A stretch of DNA of 64,000 nucleotides from Streptoalloteichus hindustanus (lineage in GTDB: Bacteria > Actinomycetota > Actinomycetes > Mycobacteriales > Pseudonocardiaceae): assembly GCF_900129375.1 (NCBI RefSeq), contig NZ_FQVN01000007.1, positions 248,001 to 312,000 of the forward strand, in the 5' to 3' direction. Below are positions 50,339-60,300 of the stretch, piece by piece; position 1 is the first letter of the stretch, and each line of letters begins with the position of its first letter. A program made the position numbers and the translations under genes. Under the pieces are notes generated by a model. The model had not been told where the DNA came from, ran no database searches, and saw only the letters and a list, made by a program, of their open reading frames with translations.

Positions 50339-50980
50339 ATGACCGAGATGCTGACGCCGACTCCCGATGACGCCTTCGCGATGTTGCTGGCCGGCAACCG
50401 GCGTTTCGTCACCGGCTCACCAGAGCACCCCAACCAGGACGCCACCCGCCGCACGGAGACCGCGCCGGCCCAGGCGCCCTTCGCGGTGCTGTTCGGGTGC
50501 TCGGACTCCCGGCTGGCCGCCGAGATCATCTTCGACCGCGGGTTGGGCGACCTGTTCGTGGTCCGCACGGCCGGGCACGTGGTCGGCTCGGAGGTGCTGG
50601 GCAGCATCGAGTACGGGGTGAGCGTGCTGGACTGCCCGCTGGTCGTGGTCCTGGGCCACGACTCCTGCGGGGCCATCGCGGCTGCCCGCGCCGCCGCCGA
50701 CGGCGGCCGCGCGCCGGCCGGGTTCGTCCGGGACGTCGTGGAGCGGGTGACCCCGAGCGTGCTGGCGGCCCGCGCCCGCGGGTGCGACCAGGACGAGGAG
50801 ATCCTCCACGAGCACATCCGACACACCGCCGACCTGCTGCTGGACCGCTCCCGCGTCCTGTCCGAGCGGGTCGCCGCCGGTCGTCTCGCCGTGGCGGGTC
50901 TGTCCTACCGGCTGGTCGACGGCAGTGCGCAGCTGGTCGCCGCCCACGGCCTGAGCGGAACCGCTGCCCCCGCACGCTGA
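50339..50980 (+). CDS. Beta-class carbonic anhydrase
   Basis: Protein of 213 residues from ATG 50339. FGCSDSRLAAEIIF (C-x-D-x-R) and VVVLGHDSCGAI (H-x-x-C) supply the two cysteines and one histidine that bind zinc and the Asp-Arg pair of the active site. DLFVVRTAGHVV is also typical. It interconverts carbon dioxide and bicarbonate in the cytoplasm. The upstream SulP relic would have been its transport partner. A strong hairpin terminator follows the gene. Confidence 0.93.
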   Translation: MTEMLTPTPDDAFAMLLAGNRRFVTGSPEHPNQDATRRTETAPAQAPFAVLFGCSDSRLAAEIIFDRGLGDLFVVRTAGHVVGSEVLGSIEYGVSVLDCPLVVVLGHDSCGAIAAARAAADGGRAPAGFVRDVVERVTPSVLAARARGCDQDEEILHEHIRHTADLLLDRSRVLSERVAAGRLAVAGLSYRLVDGSAQLVAAHGLSGTAAPAR

Positions 50981-51003
50981 CGCCCGCAGCCGACCGTCGT
51001 TCG

Positions 51004-51050
51004 GGGGGCCCGCGCACCGCTGGAAGCACACCAGGGGTGCGCGGGCCCCC
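51004..51050 (+). terminator. Strong hairpin terminator after carbonic anhydrase
   Basis: GGGGGCCCGCGCACC (51004-51018) and GGTGCGCGGGCCCCC (51036-51050) are perfect 15-base complements with a 17-base loop, 24 bases after the stop codon. Confidence 0.85.
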
Positions 51051-51187
51051 GGACGCGCCGGGTCCCGCATCGATGGCGGCGCCCCCTTCGCTGACCCACC
51101 TCGCCACGCTCACGCTGCCGTCACAGCCGTGGCTCGTCGCTCCTCGCCGACCAGGTCGGGGAAGGTGGCGAACGGACCAGTGCGAGG

Positions 51188-52171
51188 ATGGCGAGAGTGA
51201 CGGCAACAACCAGTGACATCGAGAAGGCGGCCGGGGTGCTGCGCGCCGGAGGCCTGGTGGCCATCCCGACCGAAACTGTCTACGGTCTGGGCGCCAACGC
51301 CGAGGACCCCTCCGCCGTCACACGCGTCTTCCAGGTGAAGGGGCGCCCGCCATCCCACCCGCTGATCGTCCACATCGGCGGTGTCGAGCACCTGGACGCC
51401 TGGGGCGAGGACGTGCCCGCGACGGCGCGGCTGCTGGCCGAACGCTTCTGGCCGGGGCCGCTCACGCTGGTCCTGCGGCGCGGTCGCCGCGCGCCGCTGG
51501 AGGTGACCGGCGGCCTGGAGACGGTAGCCGTGCGCGTGCCCGACCACCCCGTCGCTCTCGCGCTGCTCTCGACCTTCGGCGGTGGTGTCGCGGCCCCGTC
51601 CGCCAACCGCTTCGGCTCGGTCAGCCCCACCACCGCCCAGCACGTCCGCGTGGAACTCGGTGACGCCGTCGACTTCGTGCTGGACGGCGGCCCCTGCGAG
51701 GTCGGCGTCGAGTCGACCATCGTCGACGCCACCGGCGACACCCCCAGCATCCTCCGGCCCGGCGGGGTGACGCGCGAGGACCTCGAAGCGGTGCTCGGAC
51801 GCCCGCTCGCGGTCCCCGCGACCAGCCGCGTCCGGGTGCCGGGCCAGCACCCGTCGCACTACGCGCCGCGTGCCCGGGTCGTCCTGGTCGAGCCCGAGAA
51901 GGTCATCGCCGAAGCGGAGCTCGCCCAGGAACTCGGGCACCAGGTGGGCGTGTTCGTTCCCCCCGCCCTCGCCGACACCGTGGTGAAGGCGCACGCCGTG
52001 GTCACGGTCCCCGGTTCGATGGCCGCCTACGCACACGGGCTGTACGGGTTCCTGCGCGAGCTCGACCAGCGGGGGTGCGACCTCATCATCGCGTCCCTGC
52101 CGGTCGAGGAAGGGCTGGGACTCGCGATCGCCAACCGCCTCCGCCGCGCCGCCGGACCCCGCCCCTCCTGA
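51188..52171 (+). CDS. L-threonylcarbamoyladenylate synthase, Sua5 type
   Basis: Protein of 327 residues. The N-terminal YrdC domain has GGLVAIPTETVYGLGANA, VKGRPPSHPLIVHI, RFWPGPLTLVL and APSANRFGSVSPTTA. The C-terminal Sua5 domain begins after GVESTIVDATGD and SILRPGGVTREDLE, with the linker PGQHPSHYAPRA. It makes threonylcarbamoyl-AMP for the t6A modification of tRNAs that read ANN codons. A second, TsaC-type copy is often present in such genomes, so this one may be the only one or a paralogue. It is not visibly linked to its neighbours. Confidence 0.93.
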   Translation: MARVTATTSDIEKAAGVLRAGGLVAIPTETVYGLGANAEDPSAVTRVFQVKGRPPSHPLIVHIGGVEHLDAWGEDVPATARLLAERFWPGPLTLVLRRGRRAPLEVTGGLETVAVRVPDHPVALALLSTFGGGVAAPSANRFGSVSPTTAQHVRVELGDAVDFVLDGGPCEVGVESTIVDATGDTPSILRPGGVTREDLEAVLGRPLAVPATSRVRVPGQHPSHYAPRARVVLVEPEKVIAEAELAQELGHQVGVFVPPALADTVVKAHAVVTVPGSMAAYAHGLYGFLRELDQRGCDLIIASLPVEEGLGLAIANRLRRAAGPRPS

Positions 52172-52675
52172 TCACCGAGTACCGACACCGTCCGGTGTTC
52201 CGGCCGGGCCACGCCAACCTGGACGGCAGAGGCGTTGAGGGTGATCCGGACCGTGCCGTTGCCCGGGTAGGCGCCCAGCAGCCAGTTGGGCTGCGCCGGG
52301 GTGAAGGTCCGGCCGAACAGGCCCCACACCAGCAGACAGGCAGAAACGCAAGCCGCTCACGCGTTCCCAGCGTGCTCACCGGACTGCCGCCCAACCTGCT
52401 GAACACTGCGCAACAGCCACTCCGACCGTCCCGCCCGCGATCAGCACCAACACGTGCCGGACGAGGCCAACCTCGGCCAGCAGCACGTCGACCGGGTCCG
52501 AGTGGGCAGCCCCGGGCAGCGGCCGCAGTCCCGCGGGCTCTCTGGACCGGTGCGTGCGCCGGGCGTCGCGCTGGGAGGCGCCGGGCCGGCGGGTCGGGCG
52601 CGCTGGTGCGCCTCGACCCGCCGGCCGGCGGCCCGGATCGTCTCGAACGCCGCGGCTCGGGCGCCTCCCCGCGGA
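52172..52675. other. 504 bases with a possible gene remnant
   Basis: On the - strand, 52200-52329 reads GLFGRTFTPAQPNWLLGAYP and TVRITLNASAVQVGVARP, which looks protein-like but has no start and runs into the convergent tRNA-modification gene. The rest shows no coding evidence. Confidence 0.35.
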
Positions 52676-53839
52676 TCAGAGTTCCAGCGCGAAACCCGAG
52701 GCGCCGAACTCGGCCTTGATGATCTCGTCGAAGGCCGGGAAGGTCGCCCAGTCGTTGTTGGTGTGGATGGCCAGCATGTGCTTGCCGTCGGTGGTGCCCA
52801 TCGTGAAGGTGCAGGTCCCCATGCTCTGGCCGGTTCCGCCGCGCAGCGTGAGGCCGTTGGACAGGGTCAGCTCGTAGAGCCCCAGGCCGTAGCGGGCGTT
52901 GGCCAGCCAGTGCGAGCCCTTCGTGGAGACCGTGGTCCACATGTCCCGGTGCTGGTCCGGCGGCAGCAGGGCGCCGGTGATCATCGCGCGGAAGAACACC
53001 ATCAGCTCGTCGAGGGACGCCACGGCGTTGGCCGCACCCCACCCGGCGGAGGTGTTGAGCTCGGTGACGTCCAGGGGCGGGAGGTTCGGGTCCTCCAGCA
53101 TGGAGGGCCAGTTGTCCGGCCGGACGTCCTCGGGGCGCACGCCTTCCTTGAGGAACACCTTCGAGTAGGCCCGGGGGTGGCGGCCCCGGTACCCGGTTTC
53201 CTCGCGGTGCCGCATGAACGTGTTCTTCAGGCCCAGCGGTCGCACGACGGTGCGGTCCACTTCGGACTCGAAGCTGTTGCCGGTGACCTGCTCGACGATC
53301 GCCGCGGCGAAGGCGAACCCGCCGTTGGAGTACCAGAACCTCTCGCCCGGCTGGCCCACCGGGGGCTCGGACTGGGCGAGGTCCAGCACGTCCTCGGGCT
53401 GCCAGACGTCGAAGCGGTGCCTGGCGAGCGCGGAGCGGATCATGTAGCGGCGCTGGAACTCCAGGGCCATGCCGGTGGCGAACAGACCGCTGGTGTTGGA
53501 CAGCAGGTGCCGGATGGTGACCTTGGTGCCGTCGTAGCCGTTGCGGGCCATCACGCCCGGCAGCCACTTGTCCACCGTGTCGTCGATGCCCAACCGGCCT
53601 TCGGCCACCAACTGGAGCACGGTGGCGGCGGTGTACGCCTTGGAGATGCTGCCGGTGTGCAACTGCTCCCCGGGCACCCGCCGGGCGCCGGTGACGGTGT
53701 CGGCCAGTCCGGCGGAGCCGAACCAGGTCCCGTTGTCGTCCTGGACCTGGACGACGATGCTGGGAGCACCCATCTCCTTCACCGCCCGGTCCATGGCCTC
53801 GCGCACCTTCTGGCGTCCCGGGCTCTCGAACTCTGCCAT
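52676..53839 (-). CDS. Serine hydrolase, beta-lactamase/D-Ala-D-Ala carboxypeptidase fold (copy A)
   Basis: Protein of 387 residues from ATG 53839 (MAEFESPGRQKVREAMDRAV), with GAGGAAA upstream. The SxxK motif is S64-I-S-K67 and the YxN motif is Y170-S-N172. It aligns without gaps for the first 170 or so residues with the hydrolase at 60506 (GTWFGSAG, GRLGIDDTVDKWLPGV), so these two are paralogues. No signal peptide; cytosolic unless exported by another route. The SARP regulator gene lies upstream on the same strand, 101 bases away. The substrate is unknown; such proteins are esterases or D-peptidases. Confidence 0.88.
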   Translation of the reverse strand: MAEFESPGRQKVREAMDRAVKEMGAPSIVVQVQDDNGTWFGSAGLADTVTGARRVPGEQLHTGSISKAYTAATVLQLVAEGRLGIDDTVDKWLPGVMARNGYDGTKVTIRHLLSNTSGLFATGMALEFQRRYMIRSALARHRFDVWQPEDVLDLAQSEPPVGQPGERFWYSNGGFAFAAAIVEQVTGNSFESEVDRTVVRPLGLKNTFMRHREETGYRGRHPRAYSKVFLKEGVRPEDVRPDNWPSMLEDPNLPPLDVTELNTSAGWGAANAVASLDELMVFFRAMITGALLPPDQHRDMWTTVSTKGSHWLANARYGLGLYELTLSNGLTLRGGTGQSMGTCTFTMGTTDGKHMLAIHTNNDWATFPAFDEIIKAEFGASGFALEL

Positions 53840-53940
53840 GTCGTTTCCTCTCGGACGGGAACCGCCCGGTCGTCGTGGGCCGCACGATTCCCCGTTGTCG
53901 GGTACGGCCCTGACGGTGCGCGTGGGCGATGACAACCGTC

Positions 53941-56900
53941 TTACATGTCCCTGACAGGCACGGGGGCGCCCAGTAAGGCCGGTTCGCGCAGGGCCTCCAG
54001 GCGGGCGAGCGCGTCGGGCCTGGCCAGCCCGGCGCCCGCCTGGTACGCCGCGTCGTAGTCGCGCTGGCCGAGCCGGCGGGTGAGTTCCGCGACCAGCTCC
54101 CGCAGCTCCGGGTCGCCGTGGTCGAAGGCGCCGCGCAGGGCCTGGCTCATGCCGAGCGCGGTCGCCGCCCCGGGAAAGTCGGATTCGAGGAACAGCAGTC
54201 GGGCCAGGAGCTGCGCGGCCGGGGCGGGGTCACCCTCGCCCTGGGCCGCCGTGATCGCGATCGGCAACAGCGCCCTGGCCGCCGGGGCGTCCCCGGTCGC
54301 CAGCCGCAGCCTCATCCGGGCTGGCGCCAGCCAGCACTCCTTCCCCGGGAACGGCAACTGGTCGACCAGCGTCGCCAGCACGTCGAGCACCTGCTCCGCC
54401 CGTGCGAAGTCACCGCGGCGACGGTGGATCTCGGCACGCCCCCGCAGCACCTCGACCTCCATGTACCGCAGACCGCGCGCCCGCGTCAGGTGCTCTGCCG
54501 CGTCGATGTCGCGTGCGGCGCCGTCCAGGTCACCGGCCCGCATCCGCAGGGTGGCCAGCCCCACCAGGAACGGCACCTCGTCCTGCGAGCCGCACCCGGC
54601 GGCCAGCTCGATGCCGCGCCGGAGGTCCGCGACACCGGCTTCGTGGTCGCCCCGGATGGTGTGGACCTCGGCCATGACGGCCAGCGACACCGCCGTCCAC
54701 GGTTGGTCACCGGTCTCGGCGAACTCGCGGACCGCTCGCTCACGGGCCCGGGTCAGGCCCGCCCAGTCCCCGCGGTGCCCGGCGATCCGGGCCTCCAACA
54801 GCGACATGCACGCCCTGGCCCAGGCGTCCGGCCGGCCGCGCACCCGGGCGATCTCGGCCTCGACCAGGTCGTCCAGGCCCATCTGGTGCGCCACGGGAAG
54901 CGTCGCCATCAGCACCATCGGATACCGCTCCAGCGCGCCGGTGTCCGAGCAGTCGGCGATCAGGGCACGCACCCGTTCGACGTCGGTGGTCGGAGCGCCA
55001 TCGCCGATGAGGGCGTGTATCGCGGTGAACGCGGCCCGGGCGTCCGCGGGGAGCGCGTCGCCGAACGTGAGCGTCTCGGCGATGAACGACTCCACGCGGG
55101 CGTCGTAGCGCACCACGTACCAGTACCAGTGCAGCAAACCGAGCAGTCGCACCGCCGTGACCGGGTCCCGGCCGTCGAGCGCCGACCGAAGTGCGAACAC
55201 CAGGTTGTCGTGTTCGGCCGCGATCACCATGAGCGACGTCGGCTGATCACGGGATCGCGTCAACGGCTCGTGCTCGGCGGCCAGCGCGGCGTAGTGTCGC
55301 GTGAACCGGTCCCGCACCGCCTCCCGCTCGCCCGCCCGCGACAGTTCGTCGGCCGCGAAGGCGCGAATGGTCTCCAGCATCCGGTAGCCGTCCCCGCTCG
55401 GCTCCACAAAGGACTTGTCGACGAGCGAGCCGAGCACGTAGACCACGTCGCCGGGCGCCAGCAGCCGCTCGTCCGCGCAGACCGCCTCGACCGCGTCGAC
55501 GACCGCGGGAGCGGGGAAGATCGCCAGCCGCCGCGCCAGCACCCGTTCCCGGTCGGTGAGCAGCTCCCAGCTCCACTCGATCACGGCGCGCAGGGTGCGC
55601 TGTCGCGGTTGCGCCGCCCGGTTTCCCGCGGACAGCAGCCGGAACCGGTCGTCGAGCCGTCGCGCGATCTGGCCGATGCTCATCGAGCGCAACCGCGCCG
55701 CCGCCAGTTCCACGGCGAGCGGCAGGCCGTCCAGGCGGCGCACCACGTCCACAGTGGAATCCACAGTGGACTCGTCGAGCCGGAAACCGGGCTGGACGGC
55801 GGTGGCGCGGTCCAGGAACAGCCGGACCGCGGCCGACCCGGCGACGCTGGTCAGGTCCGCGCCCTCGGTCGGGACGTCGAGCGGACCGAGCCGGCACACC
55901 GCCTCGCCCATGACCTCCAGCGACTCCCGGCTGGTCGCCAGGACGGTCAGCCGTGGCCGAGCCTCCAGCAGCCGGTGGCTGACCCGTGCCACCTCGGCGA
56001 CGACGTGCTCGCAGTTGTCCAGGACGAGCACGGCCTCCTCGCCGCCGACCAGCTCGGCCACGCGGTCCAGCGGATCGGCGGTACCACCGCCGGCGGCCTG
56101 GCCGGCGCCCGCGCTGAGCGTCCCGAGGATCGCCTCGGCCACCCCCGACGGGCTCTCGACCCCGGCCAACGGGACGAGCCACAGCCGACCACCGCGATGC
56201 GCTCGGTGCCGGGACGCCGCCTCCACCGCCAGCCGGGTCTTCCCCACGCCACCGGGACCCACCAGGGTCACCAGCCGGGCGGTGGCCAGCAGCTCGGCCA
56301 GCGACTTGAGCTCGTCGGCCCGGCCGACGAACGACGTCAACCACGACGGCAGCCGACCCGGCGCGGCCCCGGTCCGGGTCGCGGGCCGGTCCAGCTCGCC
56401 GCGCAGCACCGCCATGTGGGTCTGCCGCAGCTCGGCGGACGGATCGACACCGAGCTCGTCGGCGAGCCGGCTCCTGATGTCCTCGTACACGGCGAACGCC
56501 TCCGACTGGCGGCCCGCCGCGCACAGGGCCCGCATCCGCAGCCCCGCCAGGCGTTCCCGCAGCGGGTTGTCGGCGGCCGCCCCCTCAAGATCGGGCAACA
56601 CCTCGACGTGACGCCCCAGGCGCAGTTCCGCGTCGAAGCGGTCCTCACGGGCCGCCGCCCGCATCTCCTCCAGCCGGACGCCGGCCCTCCCGGCGTACGG
56701 TGCCGCGAGCACGTCCGAGAACGCGGGTCCGTGCCACAACGCCAGCGCGTCCGCGAGCGTTGCCGCCGCCCGCTCGGGCTCGCCCGCCGCCAGCTCACGC
56801 CTGCCCCGCGCGGCCAGCACCTCGAAGCGGTGCGCGTCGACGTTGTCGGCGGGCAGGGCGAGCCGGTACCCCACGGCCTGCGACTCCACCACCCCGGCCT

Positions 56901-57135
56901 CCGGCAACGCCCGCCGCAGCCGGTGCACCAACGCGTACAGGGTGTTCGCGGCTCCGGGGGATGGCTCCGCTCCCCAGATGTCCTCGACGAGCGCGTCGGA
57001 CGACACCACCTTGCCCGCGGACAGCGCGAGCCTGCCCAACAACATGCGCAGCCTGACGCCCCCGACCTCGACCACGCCACCGTCGTCGCCCAAGACCCGC
57101 ACCGGTCCCAGCACCTCTACCCGCACAGCCGTCAC
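53941..57135 (-). CDS. AfsR/SARP family regulator with BTAD, NB-ARC and TPR-like regions (copy 1)
   Basis: Protein of 1064 residues from GTG 57135 (VTAVRVEVLGPVRVLGDDGG); longer readings up to 57354 lack support. Order: OmpR-type winged helix (residues 1-95, ending VGYRLALP); BTAD (about 100-245, with GVDPSAELRQTH); NB-ARC ATPase with P-loop GPGGVGKT at 293-300 and EEAVLVLDNCEHV as Walker B; then a winged helix (LVDKSFVEPSGDGYRMLETI) and TPR-like helices to the end. Such proteins activate target promoters by binding direct repeats after nucleotide-dependent switching. It is divergent from copy 2 and heads a unit with the hydrolase at 52676. Confidence 0.92.
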   Translation of the reverse strand: MTAVRVEVLGPVRVLGDDGGVVEVGGVRLRMLLGRLALSAGKVVSSDALVEDIWGAEPSPGAANTLYALVHRLRRALPEAGVVESQAVGYRLALPADNVDAHRFEVLAARGRRELAAGEPERAAATLADALALWHGPAFSDVLAAPYAGRAGVRLEEMRAAAREDRFDAELRLGRHVEVLPDLEGAAADNPLRERLAGLRMRALCAAGRQSEAFAVYEDIRSRLADELGVDPSAELRQTHMAVLRGELDRPATRTGAAPGRLPSWLTSFVGRADELKSLAELLATARLVTLVGPGGVGKTRLAVEAASRHRAHRGGRLWLVPLAGVESPSGVAEAILGTLSAGAGQAAGGGTADPLDRVAELVGGEEAVLVLDNCEHVVAEVARVSHRLLEARPRLTVLATSRESLEVMGEAVCRLGPLDVPTEGADLTSVAGSAAVRLFLDRATAVQPGFRLDESTVDSTVDVVRRLDGLPLAVELAAARLRSMSIGQIARRLDDRFRLLSAGNRAAQPRQRTLRAVIEWSWELLTDRERVLARRLAIFPAPAVVDAVEAVCADERLLAPGDVVYVLGSLVDKSFVEPSGDGYRMLETIRAFAADELSRAGEREAVRDRFTRHYAALAAEHEPLTRSRDQPTSLMVIAAEHDNLVFALRSALDGRDPVTAVRLLGLLHWYWYVVRYDARVESFIAETLTFGDALPADARAAFTAIHALIGDGAPTTDVERVRALIADCSDTGALERYPMVLMATLPVAHQMGLDDLVEAEIARVRGRPDAWARACMSLLEARIAGHRGDWAGLTRARERAVREFAETGDQPWTAVSLAVMAEVHTIRGDHEAGVADLRRGIELAAGCGSQDEVPFLVGLATLRMRAGDLDGAARDIDAAEHLTRARGLRYMEVEVLRGRAEIHRRRGDFARAEQVLDVLATLVDQLPFPGKECWLAPARMRLRLATGDAPAARALLPIAITAAQGEGDPAPAAQLLARLLFLESDFPGAATALGMSQALRGAFDHGDPELRELVAELTRRLGQRDYDAAYQAGAGLARPDALARLEALREPALLGAPVPVRDM

Positions 57136-57210
57136 GTTACGCAATCCGCGTGCGGCCGGGTTCACCGAGCGCGACCAGCCAGGACGGCGGGCAGTCCCGC
57201 CGGAACTAGT

Positions 57211-57335
57211 GTCCAAAGTGGACATACCCCGGGGGTCACGCCTCGCCCGATCCAGCTCGCCATCGGTTGCTCCGGAACAGATCCGTCCACACAGGAGGAG
57301 GTCGCGGGAGACGCCACCGGGGCGACATACCCCGG
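57211..57335. promoter_or_regulatory. Shared region between divergent SARP genes
   Basis: GACATACCCCGG occurs twice as a direct repeat, at 57221-57232 and 57324-57335. A GTCCAAAGTGGAC palindrome (57211-57223) overlaps the first. Since both regulator genes start from this region, these are candidate sites for mutual or auto-regulation. Confidence 0.5.
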
Positions 57336-57360
57336 AATGCCCGTCCGGTATCAATAAGGG

Positions 57361-60300
57361 GTGAGCGATGGCATCCGGGTGGCGCTACTGGGCCCAGTAC
57401 GGGCCTACGCCGCCGCGTCAGCGATCGCCATCCCCGGCGCCCGCGTCCGCCTCCTGCTCGCCCGCCTGGCCCTGACGCACGGCCGCCTGGTCCCCGTCAC
57501 GGTGCTGATCGACGACCTCTGGGGTGCGGACGCACTCTCCGACGCGACCAACACGTTGCAGGCACTGGTGTCGCGCTTGCGCAAGGCCGTAGGCGCGCAG
57601 GCGGTGGAACTGGTCGGCGGCGGCTACCGCCTCGCGGCCGACGTGGACGCACCCCGGTTCGAGGAACTGGTCGCGCAGGGCCGCCGCGAACTGGCCGCCG
57701 ACCAGCCCGCCGCCGCGATCGTCAGCCTCGACGCCGCGTTGGACCTGTGGACCGGCGAACCCCTGGGCGACCTGCCGGACGTCCCCTTCGTCCGCACCGC
57801 CGCCGCCCGCCTCGACGAACTGCGCCTCGGGGCCGTCGAGGACCGGTGCGAAGCGGCACTGCTCCTGGGACGCCACAACGAGGTGCTGGCCAACCCGGAA
57901 CCAGCGGCCCGTCCCCTGCGCGAGCGGCTGGCCGCCCTCCGGATCCGCGCGCTCTACCAGGCGGGACGGCAGTCCGAGGCCCTGGCCGCCTACGAGGAGG
58001 TTCGCCGCGCGCTCGCCGACCAACTCGGCGTCGACCCCGGCGCCGACCTGCGACAGGTCCACCTCGCGATGCTGCGCGGCGAACTCGCCTCCGCTGGCGC
58101 CCGCCCGAAGCTCACACCGGGGCGGTTGCCCGCGCAACGCACCAGCTTCGTCGGGCGCGACGCGGAGCTGTCACACCTCGCCGAACAGCTCAGGTCCCAC
58201 CGACTGGTCACGGTTGTCGGACCCGGTGGCGTGGGGAAGACCCGGCTGGCCATCGAGGCCGCGGCCCACCTCCCGGCCCACGAACAGGGCCGGGTGTGGT
58301 TCGTGCCGCTGGCGAGTGCCCTTGCCGAGGGCGCCGGCGAGGGCCCCAACGAGGACGCCGACGCGGTCGCGGGTGCGGTGCTGGGCGTGCTCAGCGCGAC
58401 CAGGGCTCGACTGACCGACGGCCGCCCGGAGCTGGAGGAGTTGATCGGCCCCGAGCCCGCCGTGCTGGTGCTGGACAACTGCGAGCACGTGGTCGAGGCC
58501 GCCGCCCGGTTCACTGACCGCCTGCTGGAACGGCTCCCCCGGCTGACCGTCCTGGCCACGAGCCGGGAGCCGCTGGCGATCACCGGCGAGTCCCTGTGCC
58601 GTCTCGATCCGCTGGACCCGGCGACCGACGCGGTGCGGTTGTTCGTCGACCGGGCTCAGGCCGTCCGACCAGCCTTCACGGCGGACGACGCGGTCCTCGA
58701 CATCTGCCGGCGCCTGGACGGCCTGCCGCTCGCCCTGGAACTCGCCGCCGCCCGGCTGCGCACGATGACCGCCGCCGAGATCGCCCACCGCCTGGACGAC
58801 CGGTTCCGGCTGCTCGCCTCGGGCAGCCGGGCCGCGCTGCCGCGCCACCGGACGCTGCTCGCGGTGGTCGACTGGAGCTGGGACCTGCTGACCGAGCAGG
58901 AGCGGACCCTGGCCACCCGGCTGTCGATCTTCCCCGGCGGAGCCACCACCGTCGCGCTGGAGGCCGTCTGCGCGGACGATCTCCTGCCCGCTCACGACAT
59001 CGCCTACGTGCTCGGCTCCCTCGTGGACAAGTCACTGGTGCAATGGGATGGCCGGCGACACCGGATGCTGGAGACCATCCGGGCCTACGCGTGCGATCGC
59101 CTGAACGACCGGAAGTCCATTGAGGACCGTTTCGCCCGGTATTTCCTGTCCCTGGCCGAGGACCACGAGCCGCGCCTCCGCACCCGAGATCAACTCACCT
59201 CGATCGCGTGGTTCGACGCCGAGTACGACAACCTGCTTTCGGCGCTGCGAGGGGCCATCAACGACAGCAACGCGGATCTCGCAGCACGACTGACCATCTC
59301 GCTGCTGTGGTACTGGCAGCTGTTGCGCTTCGATGCTCGCGCGGCCGGATTCGTGGCGGACGTGCTCCGCTTCGGCGATGCCCTCCCCGCGCCCGACCGG
59401 GCCGTCATGGCCGTGCTGTACCAGAACGACGGCGTGAACGTCGATCCCGAGCGAGCACGTGCGCTCATCGAGGACTGCATCAGCACCGGCGCGCTGGAGC
59501 GCCACCCGTTCCTGGTGATCGTGACGGCTCCCACGGCGTACTTCCTCGGCCACCGAGACCTGGCCGAACGCCTGCTCAAGGACGTCGAAGACCACCCCGA
59601 CCAGGGCGTTGCGGCACTCGCGGCCTGGGTGCGGTCCACGATCCGCGACGACCAGGGCGACTGGCCGGGCGCGGCAGCGGACCGAGCGCGCGCGTTGCGC
59701 GGGTTCGAGCAGACCGGCGAACGGCTCGGCCTGTCGTTCGTGCTGGCCGCCGTGGCCCAGGACCACGCCCTGCGCGGGGGCCACGACCAGGCGATCGCCG
59801 CCCTGACGCGGTGCGTGGCGCTCGCCGCCGAGATCGGCTCGCCGGAGGAGATCTCGTACCGGGCCCGGCTGGGGAACCAGCGGATGCGCGCGGGCGACCT
59901 GGCAGGGGCTCGGCAGGACTTCGACATCGCGCTACGGCAGGCGGTCGAGCACGGCCAGCCGCACCTGCGCGTCGAGGCCCTGGCAGGTCTGGCTGACCTG
60001 CGCCGCCGCGAGGGAGAGCCAGAACGCGCGGGCCGGCTGCTCGACCGCCTGGACACGGTCGTTCGCGGCCTGCCCGCCGCCGAGCAGATCGCCGCGGCGG
60101 TCAGCGCCCCGGTCCGAATGGCCCTCCGCATCGACACCGGGGACCCGACGGCGAAGGACCTGCTGCCCTACGTGGCGGCCACCGGAGCCACCGTGCGGCA
60201 CATGGCCGCACCGGCCGCCGAACTGCTCGCCCGGTTGTTGGCCCAGACAGGGGACGCGACGGGGGCGGCGACCGCGCTCGGCATGAGCCAGGTGATCCGC

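Noticed and set aside
53840-53940. Phased GTCAG repeats upstream of hydrolase A
   Set aside because: A single GTCAG occurs there, with other half-like sites at 19-base spacing; not convincing enough to add to the set of three promoters.
54118-57357. Rightward open frame of 1079 codons opposite SARP copy 1
   Set aside because: Antisense to a gene with clear domain order; no start site and no motifs.
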